This document shows positions 33,681-44,890 of a stretch of DNA of 64,000 bases, piece by piece (position 1 is the first letter of the stretch; each line of letters starts with the position of its first letter). Location: the NCBI RefSeq assembly GCF_031143425.1, contig NC_090447.1:137349106-137413105 (forward strand), read 5' to 3'. The position numbers and the translations under genes were made by a program. The notes under the pieces are model-generated. The model saw only the letters and a list, made by a program, of their open reading frames with translations, searched no databases and was not told where the DNA came from. Source of the DNA: Pleurodeles waltl (lineage: Eukaryota; Chordata; Amphibia; Caudata; Salamandridae).

Positions 33681-35429
33681 GTAGTGGTAACTACCCTGTG
33701 GTTATAGTTAGGGTGACCAAAGATAGTGATTTTTGTCCCTTAATAACTTTGCACCTAATTGATGATAGCCCACAAAACTTTAAAGACCTGGTGCCCCTGT
33801 TTCAATTGTGGAGTCCTGAAAGTTATGCACCATTTTTTTCAAGGAGATACGAAGAAAAAAGGAGGCTCCCAAAACAGGCTTCAGATTCAATACATTTTAC
33901 ATAGACTTTTGTATTTCACATAGCGTGAAAACTGTATTTTTGTAAAATCTGGCAGCATTACATAATATGGGGTGTAGAAAATTCTGTGTGGGTAGTGCAG
34001 CTGAGTAGAGTAAGTAAATGTGAAGCTATAAGTTATTTTTTAGGTGAATCTGTAGGCTTAGTAGTACTACTGTACAACCTCAGTACTTAGCAGTGAAAAG
34101 GAATGATGTGACTGGCTAATGTGTTTTGTAATACGGCTTAACAATCTATTTGAAATTAAGTTCAGCTTTGTAATTGTAATTATAATTAGGTCAGTATTGT
34201 GGTGGTATGTAGGGAATAATATTTGTAAATGTATAAATGTCTATATTAAAAATTTCGAAGAACCTCTGTACTATTGCGTTCTCTCTGGAGAGTACACTGT
34301 TAGCATAAACGTATGCAATAAAAATAACCATTATATTTTCACATGTACTCATCCTCCTGTTAGGTTGGTTCTCAAAAGAGCCTCTTATTTCAAGTGTCCA
34401 GTTTGGATTTTCATATGGTTCAGTTGGAATTGGCGGATTGTGACAGGGTAAAGTATCCTTGTATGACGGCTCTCTGTGGGGTCAAAACAGGACAGAGTCA
34501 AGTAAGTCTCAGGCAGTTTTATTAAGCCTCAGCTACTGTCACCCAAAGTACAAAAGTACTGTCTCTCCTGTTTGTTTCCCACCATATTTTCAATCTTCCT
34601 TTTTCGCTTTTCTTCCTTTAGGGTCTGGGACCACTGGTCATTAGGTACTCTCTCCTGGTGTGGATGCCTCAGAGAAAAATTAAGGAATACGAGGACTCAG
34701 GTAAGTCTTTTTGCTGTGATGCAGTACTTGCTTTCCCAAGGGGTGATAGTGAGGGGATGTTAAGGGGTTTACAAAACTGTGTGCCTTCTCAGTCGTGCAG
34801 CTGTCACCATCTCTGTATACCAGTAAGGTGTTTCTCCCTGGAATCTAGAACTACCTCTCTGGCATGCATCAGCACCAAGAACAGTGTCTTTCCCTAACCT
34901 GTCCCACTCACTCCCTCTCCCAACAATCCAAAATACCCACCAGCCAGCCAGCCAGTACATTTAACAGCCAAGTTCCTCAAAGAACATGGTGGGATGTCTG
35001 GTTTTCTGGGTGGCATTCTGGCATAGTGCTTTTGGCAGCTTCCCTCCTCCACACCTCACCTCCTCCCGCTGATGTTCCCCGTCCCACTTCATCTGTTTTC
35101 TCTGGATAGGTTCTTTGTTCTCTTTCACTGCTCCACACCACGGTATGACCAGCTTACTCCCTTTATGAAAAGTTGCTTTGTGGTGTGAACGTCACTCAGT
35201 TTCTCTTTCATGCCCCTGGGGCACCCAGAGTTAAATTCTTCCATATCTATGGCCGTAACTTCCTTGTTTCCTGTAGCTTCCCTGTCACATGGATAACATT
35301 ATTGAAGGTATTATTGCCCCTGGCTGTAAAATGTACACTATCTGCACAATATAGGTAATGGTCACAAAACAATGCTGAGGTGATATATGGAAGACACAGG
35401 AGGTCCATGCAAGGACCCTCACTCTAGTC
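33681..35429. other. Unannotated stretch
   Basis: No protein homology. 34,440-35,380 is pyrimidine-rich in places and has small frames on plus (61-81 aa) without motifs. It may be an LTR-like or other dispersed repeat, but no second copy is in the window. Confidence 0.35.
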
Positions 35430-37692
35430 AGGGTAAAGGAGAATCACCCTGGTTAACCCCACTCACCCCCTTGGTAGCTTGGCACGAGCAGGAAGGCTTA
35501 ACTTCAGAAGCAATGTGTAAAATATTTGGACCAACACACACAGTAATACAGTGAAAACACTACAATATTACACAACTCAGGTTTTGAAAAATAGGTAATA
35601 TTTAGCTAAACAAAACAAGACCAAAACAACAAAAATCCAACATACACAAGTCAAGATATGAATTTTCAAATTATAAGAATCTTAATCCTTAGAGAACAGT
35701 GAGAATGCTGTTGTTACACAAAGTACCTGGTTAGTGTAAAAAATAAAGCCACACGGTTGAGCATGTGTCAGAAAAGTCAGTGATGCATCAATTCCTTACT
35801 CGCAAGTGAGGACGTGCGTCGTTTCCTTCTCCAGTTGGGTTAACGATGCATTGTTTTTCTCCCACAAAAGAGCGATGCGTTGATTTCTAGACTGGGCACC
35901 TTGGAACCACTCAGAGTCGGGTAGAATTGGACGCCCAGGGACAATGCATGGAAAATCCGGTCCCACAGTATCAGAAAACCACGCTGAAAGGAGTATGCGT
36001 TGTTATCAGCCTCCGTTAGCGGGTGTTGTGCATCATTTCTCCAGCCGCATTGCGTAGATCTTCCAGTCGCGATGCAGATGGAGCATTGATTTTAGCTACG
36101 AAGCCCGCAGTGCGTCGTTTAGCAGTCGTGTCACTGAAGGTGTGTGCGTGGATTTTCAGTCCTTGTCTGCCAACTCCACCTTTCAAGGGCCCAGGAACTG
36201 GATAGGACACCACTTGGCAGGGCAGAAGTCTCAGCAGAGAATCCAGGTTCTGTCAGGGGAAGTCAGATGACCCTGAGACTTCAACAACAGGAGGCAAGCT
36301 CAGTTCAAGCCCTTGGAGCTCTTTCTCAAGCAGGAATGCACAACAAAGTCCAGTCTTTGTCCCCTTTCACAGGCAGAAGCATCAACTGCAGGATAGCCCA
36401 ACAAAGCATAGGCAGGTGCAGCACTTCTCCTCAGCTCTTCAGCTCTTCTCCTTGGCAGAGGTTCCTCTTGAATCTAGAAGTGATCTAATTTTCAGGGGTT
36501 TTGGGTGCTCTTCCTATAATCCCTTCTGCCTTTGAAGAAGGCCTACTTCAAACAGAAGTCTCTGTTGTTTTTAAGATCCTGCCTTGCCCAGGCCAAACCC
36601 CAGACACACACCAGGAGGTTGGAGACTTCATTGTGTGAGGGCAGGCACAGCCCTTTCAGGTGTAAGTGACCATTCCTTCCCTCCCTCCAGCACAGATGGC
36701 CCATCAGGATATGCAGGCTACACCCCAGCTTCCTTTGTGTCACTGTCTAGAGGAATGGTGCAAACAGCCCAACTATCAAACTGACCCAGACAGGGAATCC
36801 ACAAACAAGCAGAGTCACAGAATGGTTTAAGCAAGAAAATGCCTACTTTCCAAAAGTGGCATTTTCAAGCACACAGGGGGTGATTCTGACCCCGGCGGTC
36901 AAGGACCGCCGGGGCCGGGGTCGGCGGGAGCACCGCCAACAGGCTGGCAGTGCTCCGCAGGGCATTCTGACCGCGGCGGCATGGCCGCGGTCAGAACAGG
37001 AAAACTGGCGGTGTCCCGACGGTTTTCCGCTGCCCTGCTGAATCCTCCATGGCGGCGTAGCTTGCTGCGCCGCCATGGGGATTCCAACCCCCTCACCGCC
37101 ATCCTGTTCCTGGCGGTTTCGACTGCCAGGAACAGGATGGCGGTGAGGGGTGTCGTGGGGCCCCCGTAAGAGGGCCCCACTTTGAATTTCAGTGTCTGCT
37201 TAGCAGACACTGAAATTCGCGACAGGTGCTACTGCACCCGTCGCACCCTTCCCACTCCGCCGGCTCCATTCGGAGCCGGCTTCCTCGTGGGAAGGGGTTT
37301 CCTGCTGGGCTGGCGGGCGGCCTTCTGGCGGTCGCCCGCCAGCCCAGCGGGAAACACAGAATAACCGCGGCGGTCTTCTGACCGCGTAGCGGTATTCTGT
37401 TGGGGGAACTTTGGCGGGCGGCCTCCGCCGCCCGTCAAAGTTGGAATGACCCCCACAATCTAAAAACAAACTTTATAAGAGATGTATTTTTAAATTGTGA
37501 GTTGAGAGACCCTAAACTCCATGTTTGTATCTGCTCCCAAAGGGAATATGCACTCTAATAATAATTAAAGGCAGCCCCCATGTTAACCTATGAGAGAGAT
37601 GTGCTTTGCAGTAGTGAAACCGAATTTGGTAGTATTTCACTGTCAGGACATGTAAAACACATAAGTACATGCACAATTTAGCATTTGCATGT
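35430..37692 (+). repeat. Dispersed repeat family A, copy 3, with variant core
   Basis: The left flank matches copies 1 and 2 (CTTGGTAGCTTGGCACGAGC, GGAAGGCTTAACTTCAGAAG, AATGTGTAAA). The core at 35,760-36,180 is different: a series of diverged short repeats around GATGCGTCG and GCGTTGATTT. After the core it returns to sequence typical of the family up to about 37,692. A foldback MITE interrupts it at 36,876-37,454. So the family has conserved flanks and a fast-changing minisatellite-like core. Confidence 0.65.
36876..37454. mobile_element. GC-rich foldback MITE with ACA target duplication
   Basis: Termini GGGGGTGATTCTGA (left) and GGGGGTCATTCCAA (right, read inward), flanked by ACA at 36,873-36,875 and 37,455-37,457. 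Removing it leaves a continuous family A sequence with one ACA. The inside is strongly GC-rich with hairpins, such as the pair around GGCGGTGAGGGG at 37,085-37,150 and GTGTCTGCTTAGCAGACAC at 37,190-37,208. A 3-bp duplication suits PIF/Harbinger, though TAA/TTA is more usual than ACA. Confidence 0.8.
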
Positions 37693-37773
37693 ATCAACAT
37701 CTTCACAACTTTACATTAAAGGTACACCATCATACACCCCACCTTTCACACATTGGTATACCATTGGACTCAC

Positions 37774-37884
37774 CTGCTCCTTTGGTGCACCATATAGCTA
37801 TTCATCCAGGGGTAGGACCACCAAAAGATTGTCCAGCTCTTCTGGGATGAAGGCTGGGGTCCTGTCACCTGTGGGACATGGCAT
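37774..37884 (-). pseudogene. Harbinger Myb-2 exon 1, HbB copy
   Basis: On minus it reads MPCPTGDRTPAFIPEELDNL, then a short insert with one stop, then LYGAPKEQ and a GTGAGT donor. HbA Myb-2 exon 1 has the same layout (TPAF/APAF-EEL, LYG-P-(K)Q, donor), 33 codons against 37 here. Exons 2 and 3 are absent because family A begins about 80 bp further. Position and orientation relative to the transposase are the same as in HbA. Confidence 0.7.
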
Positions 37885-38580
37885 GATAGCTCCCAGAGGC
37901 AGTACACAGCAGCTCAGGTAGTGGAGGTCTTGCTAGCAGTGGTTTCAGAAGTCAAGCGAGCAATATTTCAGAAGAAGGCGGTCAAGTCTGCCACATACAG
38001 GACCATCACTGCCGGCGGACATCATCCACCAAAGGCAGCAATGTGTTCCAATGGCAATTTCGACCACAGTAGTGACCGCCTACCCCCATGATGACATCCA
38101 CTGGTAGAGTTAGGTCACTTCCACATTTCCAGTACAGTAGTTCAGGCCATTTTGAGCACATTTCATGTATAGAAAAGTTTTTGAACCTGCATTTCTTAAG
38201 AAATCCCTATATTGTGCTAAATATCAGTAAGTACTGTCTTCAGGTTTGTTAGTCTATTTGTGCATGTGAGTACTTAAAGCAGTATAACAGAGGGATTTGC
38301 GGTGATATAAAAATGTACACCTATTCTCAACATCCTATGTGCGTTGGTAATGTAGATAGTGTGCTACAGACACTGATAGTCACAGAAAATATGAATGTAT
38401 AGTACATTAGATAATTGAGGAAATGTGCACCAAGGGGAGTGTCATAGGATGCACAGCAGTACGCTGTCCTGTAGATGTCAGATGTTGTAACCAACCTCGA
38501 TTGCAGATATGTGTGAGTTGGATATGTACGTTTATTATGTGTACATTGTTCATGTTACATACAAAATTTATATGCTTCCA

Positions 38581-39584
38581 GTAGTAGACCTGCACACCAT
38601 GGAGGAGAGACATAGTATCCTGACATATCACCTGAAAAGGCATAAAACCATGGATCTTTGTGATCAGTTGGAGCCTGATCTGATGCCTGCCATTCGCAGT
38701 CCCTATAGCATACCTCCCATTGTTCAAGTAATGTCAGTCCTACACTTTCTGGCCATTGTGTCCTTGCAGAATACAGTGGCCCTAACTGCAAGGATGTCTC
38801 AGCCCATGTTCAGTCTTGTTTTGAAGAATGTACTGTCTGCATTGTTGAGACACCTGGATAGCTACATCAGGTTTCCCCAGCGTGCGGCTTTGGCCTATGT
38901 GAAGGCAGAGTTTTATGCAATGGGACACATTCCACATGTGGTTGGAGCCGTAGGCGGCACCCATGTAGCCTTGGTTACCCCCAGTGCCAATGAACAGGTA
39001 TATAGGAACAGGAAAAACTACCACTCAACCAAAGTCAGTGCAAAGTATCAAGGATCAGTCCATGATTCCTTCATCATGCGGAACATCAATATCCCACTGC
39101 TAATGACACAACTCTACACAGAGAGGGCCTGGCTGGTTGGTAAGTCAGATTTGACATGTGTGTTTGCAAAGGTTTTCTAATGCTATCACAATTATGCATG
39201 TCCTCGATATATGTTTGTATTTTTCTACCTATTTGCTTACACTGACACTGGCTATCCAAACTGTCAAGGTTGTTGACACCAGTGAGGTACCCAACCACAC
39301 CAGAAGTAGTTCACTACAATGAGGCCCACAGAAGGACAAAGTGTGTCGTAGAGCAGACATTTGGGCTCCTGAAGGTAAGATTTCCCTGCCTGGACATATC
39401 ATGAGGAGCCTGTCTCTACTCACCAAACATGGTATGTCAAATAATTGTTGCCTGCTGCATGCTTCACAATTTTGCCTTGAGACGACAGATACCATTCCTA
39501 CCAGATGAGAGGGCGACAGATGAACCTGTGGATAGAAATATAGAGTTGCCCAGTGATAATGAGCCAGATGAAGATGAAGCATGA
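38581..39584 (+). pseudogene. Harbinger DDE transposase, HbB copy
   Basis: Exon 1 (to 39,139, GTAAGT donor) reads VVDLHTMEERHSILTYHL, matching HbA from VDLTIMEDRH. Exon 2 (about 39,242-39,584) reads LTPVRYPTTPEVVHYNEAH, VEQTFGLLKVRFPCLDIS, a stop, then IIVACCMLHNFALRRQIPFL and an acidic tail. Lesions: the first catalytic D is replaced (GAVGGTHV against GASDGTHI), about 14 residues before AKYQGSVHD are lost, the splice acceptor before D-T-G-Y is changed from AG, a frameshift lies just after DTGYPN, and a TGA follows CLDIS. The catalytic E remains. Clearly inactive. Confidence 0.85.
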
Positions 39585-39809
39585 GACTTCAGGGAAGATC
39601 TCTTCAATCAGTACTTCAGCGGACTCAAGATATGTGATATCTTCTCAATGTTGTAATATAAGTTTGTAACCTAGAGTTAATGGGTAGCATGTCACCTACT
39701 TTTAACCATCAGCTATGAGGTTTTAAGTTGCTCCTATGCCTATGAGTGAGTTGTGCATGCAGATTGTTAATTTGCATTGTGTACAGAACAGAGTGCTCTA
39801 CAGTGTCAT
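39585..39809. other. 3' flank of HbB transposase up to the LTR
   Basis: AT-rich sequence without motifs. It resumes at 45,855 after the retrotransposon; GTCAT (39,805-39,809) and ATCAT (45,855-45,859) mark the insertion site. Confidence 0.5.
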
Positions 39810-40794
39810 TGTAGCAGGGTCGACATTGCCCCGCTCAAAGCCAGTCACCCAGAGGACAAAGAACGGTACCCCGGGGGCACCTTACAGAGCGCAGATGGGA
39901 TGTCAGCTGACATCAGCCCGGAAGTAAAAGAAATCCAGAGGAGCACTTTCGTTCGGCATTCTGCACGGAGAAGGAGGTGGTGAAGGAGACTGCCAAACGA
40001 GAGAAACAGGATAGGAACGGGAGCGCAATATCCAGGGAGACAAGGGCGATTGAGAAGCCAACCTGACCATCACGAAATGAGCCAGCGACCACCAGGGATC
40101 GGACAAACACCAGAGCCGGCCACGCTAATGCAGGTACATACCTGCTTGTGGAATCTCACTGGGTACCACTAATCTTGGGTGTATTAATATTCATATTTTG
40201 TTTTTGGTTTGGTTTAAAATCACTTGCATGCCTGAAGACACTCACCATGCATGGAACGGGCTACATGAGGTGGGGAGCTCGGGAAAACAGTGGACGCTTA
40301 CAGACGCTCCTCAGTTGAAAGCTGAGTGTCGACTGTATACCTGAACACTCACCTTCTCACAAAAACACCCTTTCATTCCGAGATAAGGACCATCTTCAGA
40401 AGGGGATCCTCACGCGAGTCTGGGTGTATCCCTTCACTCCCTACCCTTTCAATAATAACAAGGGCAAAGACAAATATACTTACCTGTATATCTGGTTTTC
40501 CATTTTCTTTTGGGGTCCAATGACGGAGAGGCGTCCCAACCACGATCCTCTGCAAATGAAAGGAGAAAGAAAACCATTAAAGAAATAATCCAACCAGAGA
40601 GAGACAAAGCGGGAAAAGAGGACTGAGAGACAGAAAAAAAGAAAAGGAGAAAGCGACTCCAAGAAGAAGAAATAAGTGAACAATTACTGAGCCTACCATT
40701 ACAATCACACAGACAAAGAGAAAATAAATAAATAATATAATCACCTACCGTATGAGTTGGAATATTCCATTATTATAGAAGCCTGCCTCCTACA
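39810..40794 (+). repeat. 5' LTR of Gmr1-like element
   Basis: 985 bp, TGTAGCAGGG...CCTACA. Matches 44,891-45,854 throughout with substitutions and small indels. Carries the promoter and polyadenylation functions of the element. I could not place TATA box or transcription start with confidence. Confidence 0.9.
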
Positions 40795-40795
40795 A

Positions 40796-40813
40796 TGGTG
40801 TCAGAAGTGGGAT
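40796..40813 (+). other. Primer-binding site, tRNA-Leu type
   Basis: TGGTGTCAGAAGTGGGAT starts two bases after the LTR. It is complementary to the 3' end of vertebrate tRNA-Leu (…CCCACTTCTGACACCA), so tRNA-Leu primes minus-strand synthesis. Confidence 0.8.
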
Positions 40814-40854
40814 GTTAGGAACACGCTGAGAAAGAACGCCAGAACAGCTTCAAC

Positions 40855-41591
40855 ATGGAATCAAAGCCAACACTGGAAGAAATGATACAGCGATTGGCAG
40901 AAGAGCAACGCCACCTCCAGATTGTGTGAGAAAAACAACAAAGGGAGGTGAAAACTGAGAGAAGCTCCAGAATGCACTCAAAAGTCAAACTACAATAACA
41001 GCCAACAATCAACTAGTGCACAAGACCGCGTTGCAGAAATTAACCAATACTACTGCAGCAACAAGGGTACATCCCAATGTACGCAGTTCGGTCCTACAAA
41101 AATTCCAAGACGGAGAGGACTCAGACGCGTTCTTTACCAACTTTGAATGCGTAGCCACCTCTGCAGTCTGGCCCGAAGATAGGTGGGGCCAATATGTTGC
41201 TCCTCTTCTAACGGGTACTTTACGAGCTGTCTATCAGGCCATTAATCCTGGAGGTACAACCCCTTACCCGGACATTAAGAAAGGAATGTTGGAAAGAGTT
41301 GGACTAGATACTGAATATTATCTTATCAAATTCCAAAAAGCTAAATGGTGTCTAATGGAAAATCCTTGGGCTCTCTATTTTCGCATACAAGACCTCGGTT
41401 TAAAATGGCTAACACCCAATGGTACTGATAGAGAGGAAGTCATCAGAACAATTTTGTTGGAGCAGTTTCTGGAGGCTCTACCAACATACACCCGCAATTG
41501 GATCAAACAACACCCTAAAATAGATACTATCACTGCAATAGAATTGGCCTGGGCATATCATCGGGCAACTGAGTTTAAGGCAGGACTTTAA
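40855..41591 (+). pseudogene. gag, with SCAN-like capsid region
   Basis: Encodes the structural capsid protein that packages element RNA. A start at 40,855 (MESKPTLEEMIQRLAEEQ) is soon stopped; the main open part is 41,016-41,591. There the stretch FQKAKWCLMENPWALYFRI, then TDREEVIRTILLEQFLEALP and WIKQHPKIDTITAIELA has the shape of a SCAN domain (helix, L-E-Q-F-L--LP, W----P). SCAN domains of vertebrate zinc-finger proteins are thought to derive from gag of Gmr1-like elements, so the likeness fits the pol order. I see no clear zinc knuckle after it. Confidence 0.75.
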
Positions 41592-41669
41592 AAGGGACAA
41601 ACAATGGGCCATAAACCATCACTGCCTCCCCCACGACTAAGACAACACACAGTACGTCAAAACCCTACA

Positions 41670-41958
41670 TGTCAATGGACAATCCATCTGGGTATTAATA
41701 GATTCTGGGTGTAGTCAATCCGTTATTAGAGCCGACTTAGTAGAGAAGGCAACATTACCCATGGATGAAACTGTGTCTATTTGTTGTATCCACGGAGATC
41801 TGAAGCACTATCCTGTAGTTCCAGTAACACTCAAATGGAACGAACACACAGATACAATCATGATGGGTGTTATTAAACCGCTTGTCGAAGAAGTCATCAT
41901 AGGAACGGATTACGGAAAATTCTCTGAATTGCTAGACAGTATCAAAGGTACAGATTAA
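41670..41958 (+). pseudogene. Retrotransposon aspartic protease
   Basis: The active-site motif VLIDSGCSQSVI (41,692 onward) equals the LIDSG(C/A)(S/T) box of Gypsy proteases, with the catalytic Asp. The later EEVIIGTDYG (near 41,888-41,917) fits the 'ILGxD' box that follows. It cleaves the gag-pol polyprotein. It lies after gag and ends at a stop at 41,958, from where spacer leads to integrase. Confidence 0.75.
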
Positions 41959-42087
41959 CCAAAGACCTGGTGGGAAGAAGCTCCATTCTATCACACAGAT
42001 ATTTCCCTGGGAAAAGAGAGACCTAAATTAAGCAGAGCAGGAAAACGGGCAGGAAAGAGGCTATATCAAACCCAGAATACCACCCTC

Positions 42088-43375
42088 TTGTATACTGATC
42101 AAAAGAAAGTAGCATTATCTTCAGTACCTCCTTTCCGTTCTAGTCAACGGGAAGACCCTACGTTAAGACATGCCTGGGAGAACGCAGTTAAAGAGACAAC
42201 CAGACAGGTGGGTCAGTACTTTTTGGTGAAAAGAGGTTTATTATGTAGAGTGACCAAACATCAGGATAAAGAATGACTTTAATTATTGGTCCCCCAAGCC
42301 TTTCAAACACAAAACCTACATTTGGCCCACAATCAGATGGAGGGGTGGACATTTCGGGAGAGAAAAAAATGAAGAATATCTTTTAAGACGGTTTTACTGG
42401 CCTGGGGTGTTCTCTGTTATCTGATGGTTTAGCCAACAGTGTCCCCGCTGCCAGCTTGTGAACCCCGGACCACAAAAGAAAGCACCCCTGTTTCCTTTAC
42501 CCATTATTGACATTCCCTTCTCTAGAGTGGGGATGGATTTAGTAGGTCCATTGGTTCCTTCCTCCCATGGCTATATGTATATTCTCATGTTAGTAGACTA
42601 CGCTATGAGATACCCAGAAGCCATACTCCTCACAAGCATGACTACTAAAAACATTGCCCACACTACGATACGTTTTTTTTCTCGTGTTAGTTTTCCCAAA
42701 GAGCTACTTACAGACCAGGGGACTCCATTCATGTCCTGTCTAATATCCCAGATCTGTCAACTTTTAGGGGTGCACCAAATCCGTACGTCTGTTTATCATC
42801 CCCAGACGGACGGTCTTGTGGAACGATATAATCGCACACTTAAAACCCTATTAAAAGAAACTATCAATGATTCCGGGAAAGACTGGGAAAAATAAACTAC
42901 CCCTAGTCCTTTATGCCATCCAAACGCACGTACACTCTTCTACTGGTCACAGCCCCTTTGAATTGGTTTTCGGTCGCCAACCCAGATCCCTATTAGATAT
43001 GGCCACTGAAAAATGGGAAGAGAAACAAAATGAAAATAAAGATCTATTAGAATATAGTCAACAGCTAAAGGACCAATAACATACGGTGTGGGAGGATACA
43101 CTTAGAAAAGGCCCAAGAGAAACAAAAAAAGAATTACGACAAAAACACAACCTTTAGACGCTTACAACCTGAAGATAAACTCTTGATTCTTTTACCGAGT
43201 TCTGAAAACAAACCAGTAGCCAAGTGGCAGGGTCCATTTAAAGTAATCGAAACATTTAGCCCTGTCACATATAGAGTTCAATTATCTGACAATCTGACAA
43301 AAACCCAAATCAATCACATTAACCTCCTAAAAAAATGGGAAGAGGCCAAAGGTGTACCAGGATTGTCCAGAGCTG
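42088..43375 (+). pseudogene. Integrase, located upstream of RT
   Basis: Inserts element cDNA into the genome. N-terminal part 42,088-42,460: VKRGLLCRVTKHQ precedes an HHCC zinc finger (HLAHNQ ... CPRCQ, across frames). Core 42,480-42,890: catalytic D in VGMDLVGPL, D in LLTDQGTPF and E in GLVERYNRTL, a D,D-35-E arrangement. After a frame change (42,867-43,079): FELVFGRQPRSLLD. C-terminal part from 43,183: KWQGPFKVIETFSPVTYRV, then NHINLLKKW, the GPF/Y-type module ending in the chromodomain-free 'H-N-LLK-W' motif. Three frames are used, so at least two frameshifts exist. RT follows directly. Confidence 0.9.
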
Positions 43376-43410
43376 GGTGTCTCATTAACAATACAAAAGC
43401 ACTAGAAATA

Positions 43411-44448
43411 TCTTTGTATCCCCAACCTACTGACTCCTTAGGGGCATGTTCTCCCATGAATCCTAATATCCTCCCCAATCAACAGAAACAGTTGTCAGAA
43501 ATAATACAAAAACATAAAACCCTGTTTTCAACCATACCTGGAAAGACCCCAATGATTCAACATCGTATCAAGACTCAGAAGAATAGGATAGTACGACTCC
43601 TTCCTTACAGAATCCCAGAAGCCCAGAAACAACTAGTAGAACAAGAAGTGAAAAACATGCTAGAATTAGGGATCATCAAATCATCCGTCAGCCCTTGGTG
43701 CTCTCTAATCGTTTTGGTTCCCAAGCCCAATGGGACAATTCGATTTTGTATTGACTTTCGACAAGTCAATAAAATATCCCAGTTCGATACTTACCCCATT
43801 CCTCGTGTCGATAAATTATTAGAAAAATTAGGAAAAGCAAAATAGACGACCACGTTGGATCTCACCAAGGGATATTGGCAGATTCCCTTGTTTCCTTCAG
43901 ATAAAGAGAAAACAGCGTTCTCTACCCCATTGGGGTTATACCATTTTACAGTTCTTCCCTTTGGGTTGCATGGGGCTCCAGCAACCTTTCAGAGACTGAT
44001 GGATAGGCTACTAAGAGGTCATAATATGTATGCAGCAGCTTATCTTGATGATATTGTAATTTGTAGTGAATCCTGGGAAGACCACATGCAGCATTTAGAT
44101 AAAGTATTTCATACTTTAAAAGACGCCGGACTCACTGCCAATCTGGAAAAATTTAAATAAGCAGGCGGTAACATAGCCTATTTAGGATACCACATTGAGA
44201 ATGGGAAAATTAAACCCCAAATGAATAAAGTTGAGGCAATCGTCCAAATACCCACCCCGACTTCAAAGAAAGAAATACGGTCTTTTTTGGGATTAGTCGG
44301 TTACTATAGATGTTTCATTCCCAATTATTCTACCTTGGCTGCCCCATTGACAGATCTCCTAAAAAAGGACAGTCCCTCCAAATTACCAAATTTGAGCCCT
44401 ATACAACAACATAGTTATGAAGTTCTTGAAACGTTGTCTCACCTCTAA
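43411..44448 (+). pseudogene. Reverse transcriptase, Gmr1-like element
   Basis: Copies the element RNA into DNA. In one frame (43,183, 43,855, 44,221 series) the blocks run: EQEVKNMLELGIIKSSVSPW, LVPKPNGTIRFCIDFRQVNK, DTYPIPRVDKLL, DLTKGYWQIPL, VLPFGLHGAPATFQRLMD, AYLDDIVICS (catalytic DD), and FLGLVGYYRCFIPNY of the thumb/tether. A TAG at 43,843 and a TAA at 44,158 interrupt an otherwise readable frame. It follows integrase C-terminal sequence in the same frame, which is the evidence for the domain order. Confidence 0.95.
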
Positions 44449-44880
44449 ACCCAACTTACATTGCCCTGATTTTGAGAGACATATCTATATGCAAACTGAT
44501 GCCTTCGATGTCGGTATAGGGGCTGTCCAGTATCAGAAAGATGAAAACGGTGACAACCGTCACATAGTGTTCATCAGTAGGAAGTTGTTACCTAGAGAGC
44601 AACGATGTCCGATTATAGAAAGAGAATGTTTGGCCATTAAATGGGCTGTAGCGAACCTACAATATTATCTTTTGGGAAACTCTTTTATATTACAAACTGA
44701 TCACGTGCCCCTTACTTGCTTGTCCTTTCACAAAGACACAAATTTGAGAATCTTATGATGGTTCATGGAGTTGCAACCATTTGTATTCCAGGTACCACAT
44801 CTTCCTGGACAGCAGCTAGTCACTGCAGACTATTTATCCCGTCATCCGATTCCTCAAAGTCTCGAACAGCCTTTGTTAAG
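44417..44880 (+). pseudogene. RNase H domain, end of pol
   Basis: Removes RNA from RNA-DNA hybrids. After a frameshift near 44,417 the frame reads MQTDAFDVGIGAVQYQ (first catalytic D), HIVFISRKLLPREQRCPIIE and ECLAIKWAVANLQYYLLGN (catalytic E), then LQTDHVPLTCL. A stop near 44,756 is followed by VPHLPGQQLVTADYLSR, the usual end. Ten bases or so later comes the purine tract, so nothing follows RNase H. Confidence 0.9.
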
Positions 44881-44889
44881 GGGAGGGAT
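44879..44889 (+). other. Polypurine tract
   Basis: AGGGGAGGGAT immediately before TGTAGC of the 3' LTR. It primes plus-strand synthesis in LTR elements. Confidence 0.7.
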
Positions 44890-44890
44890 G

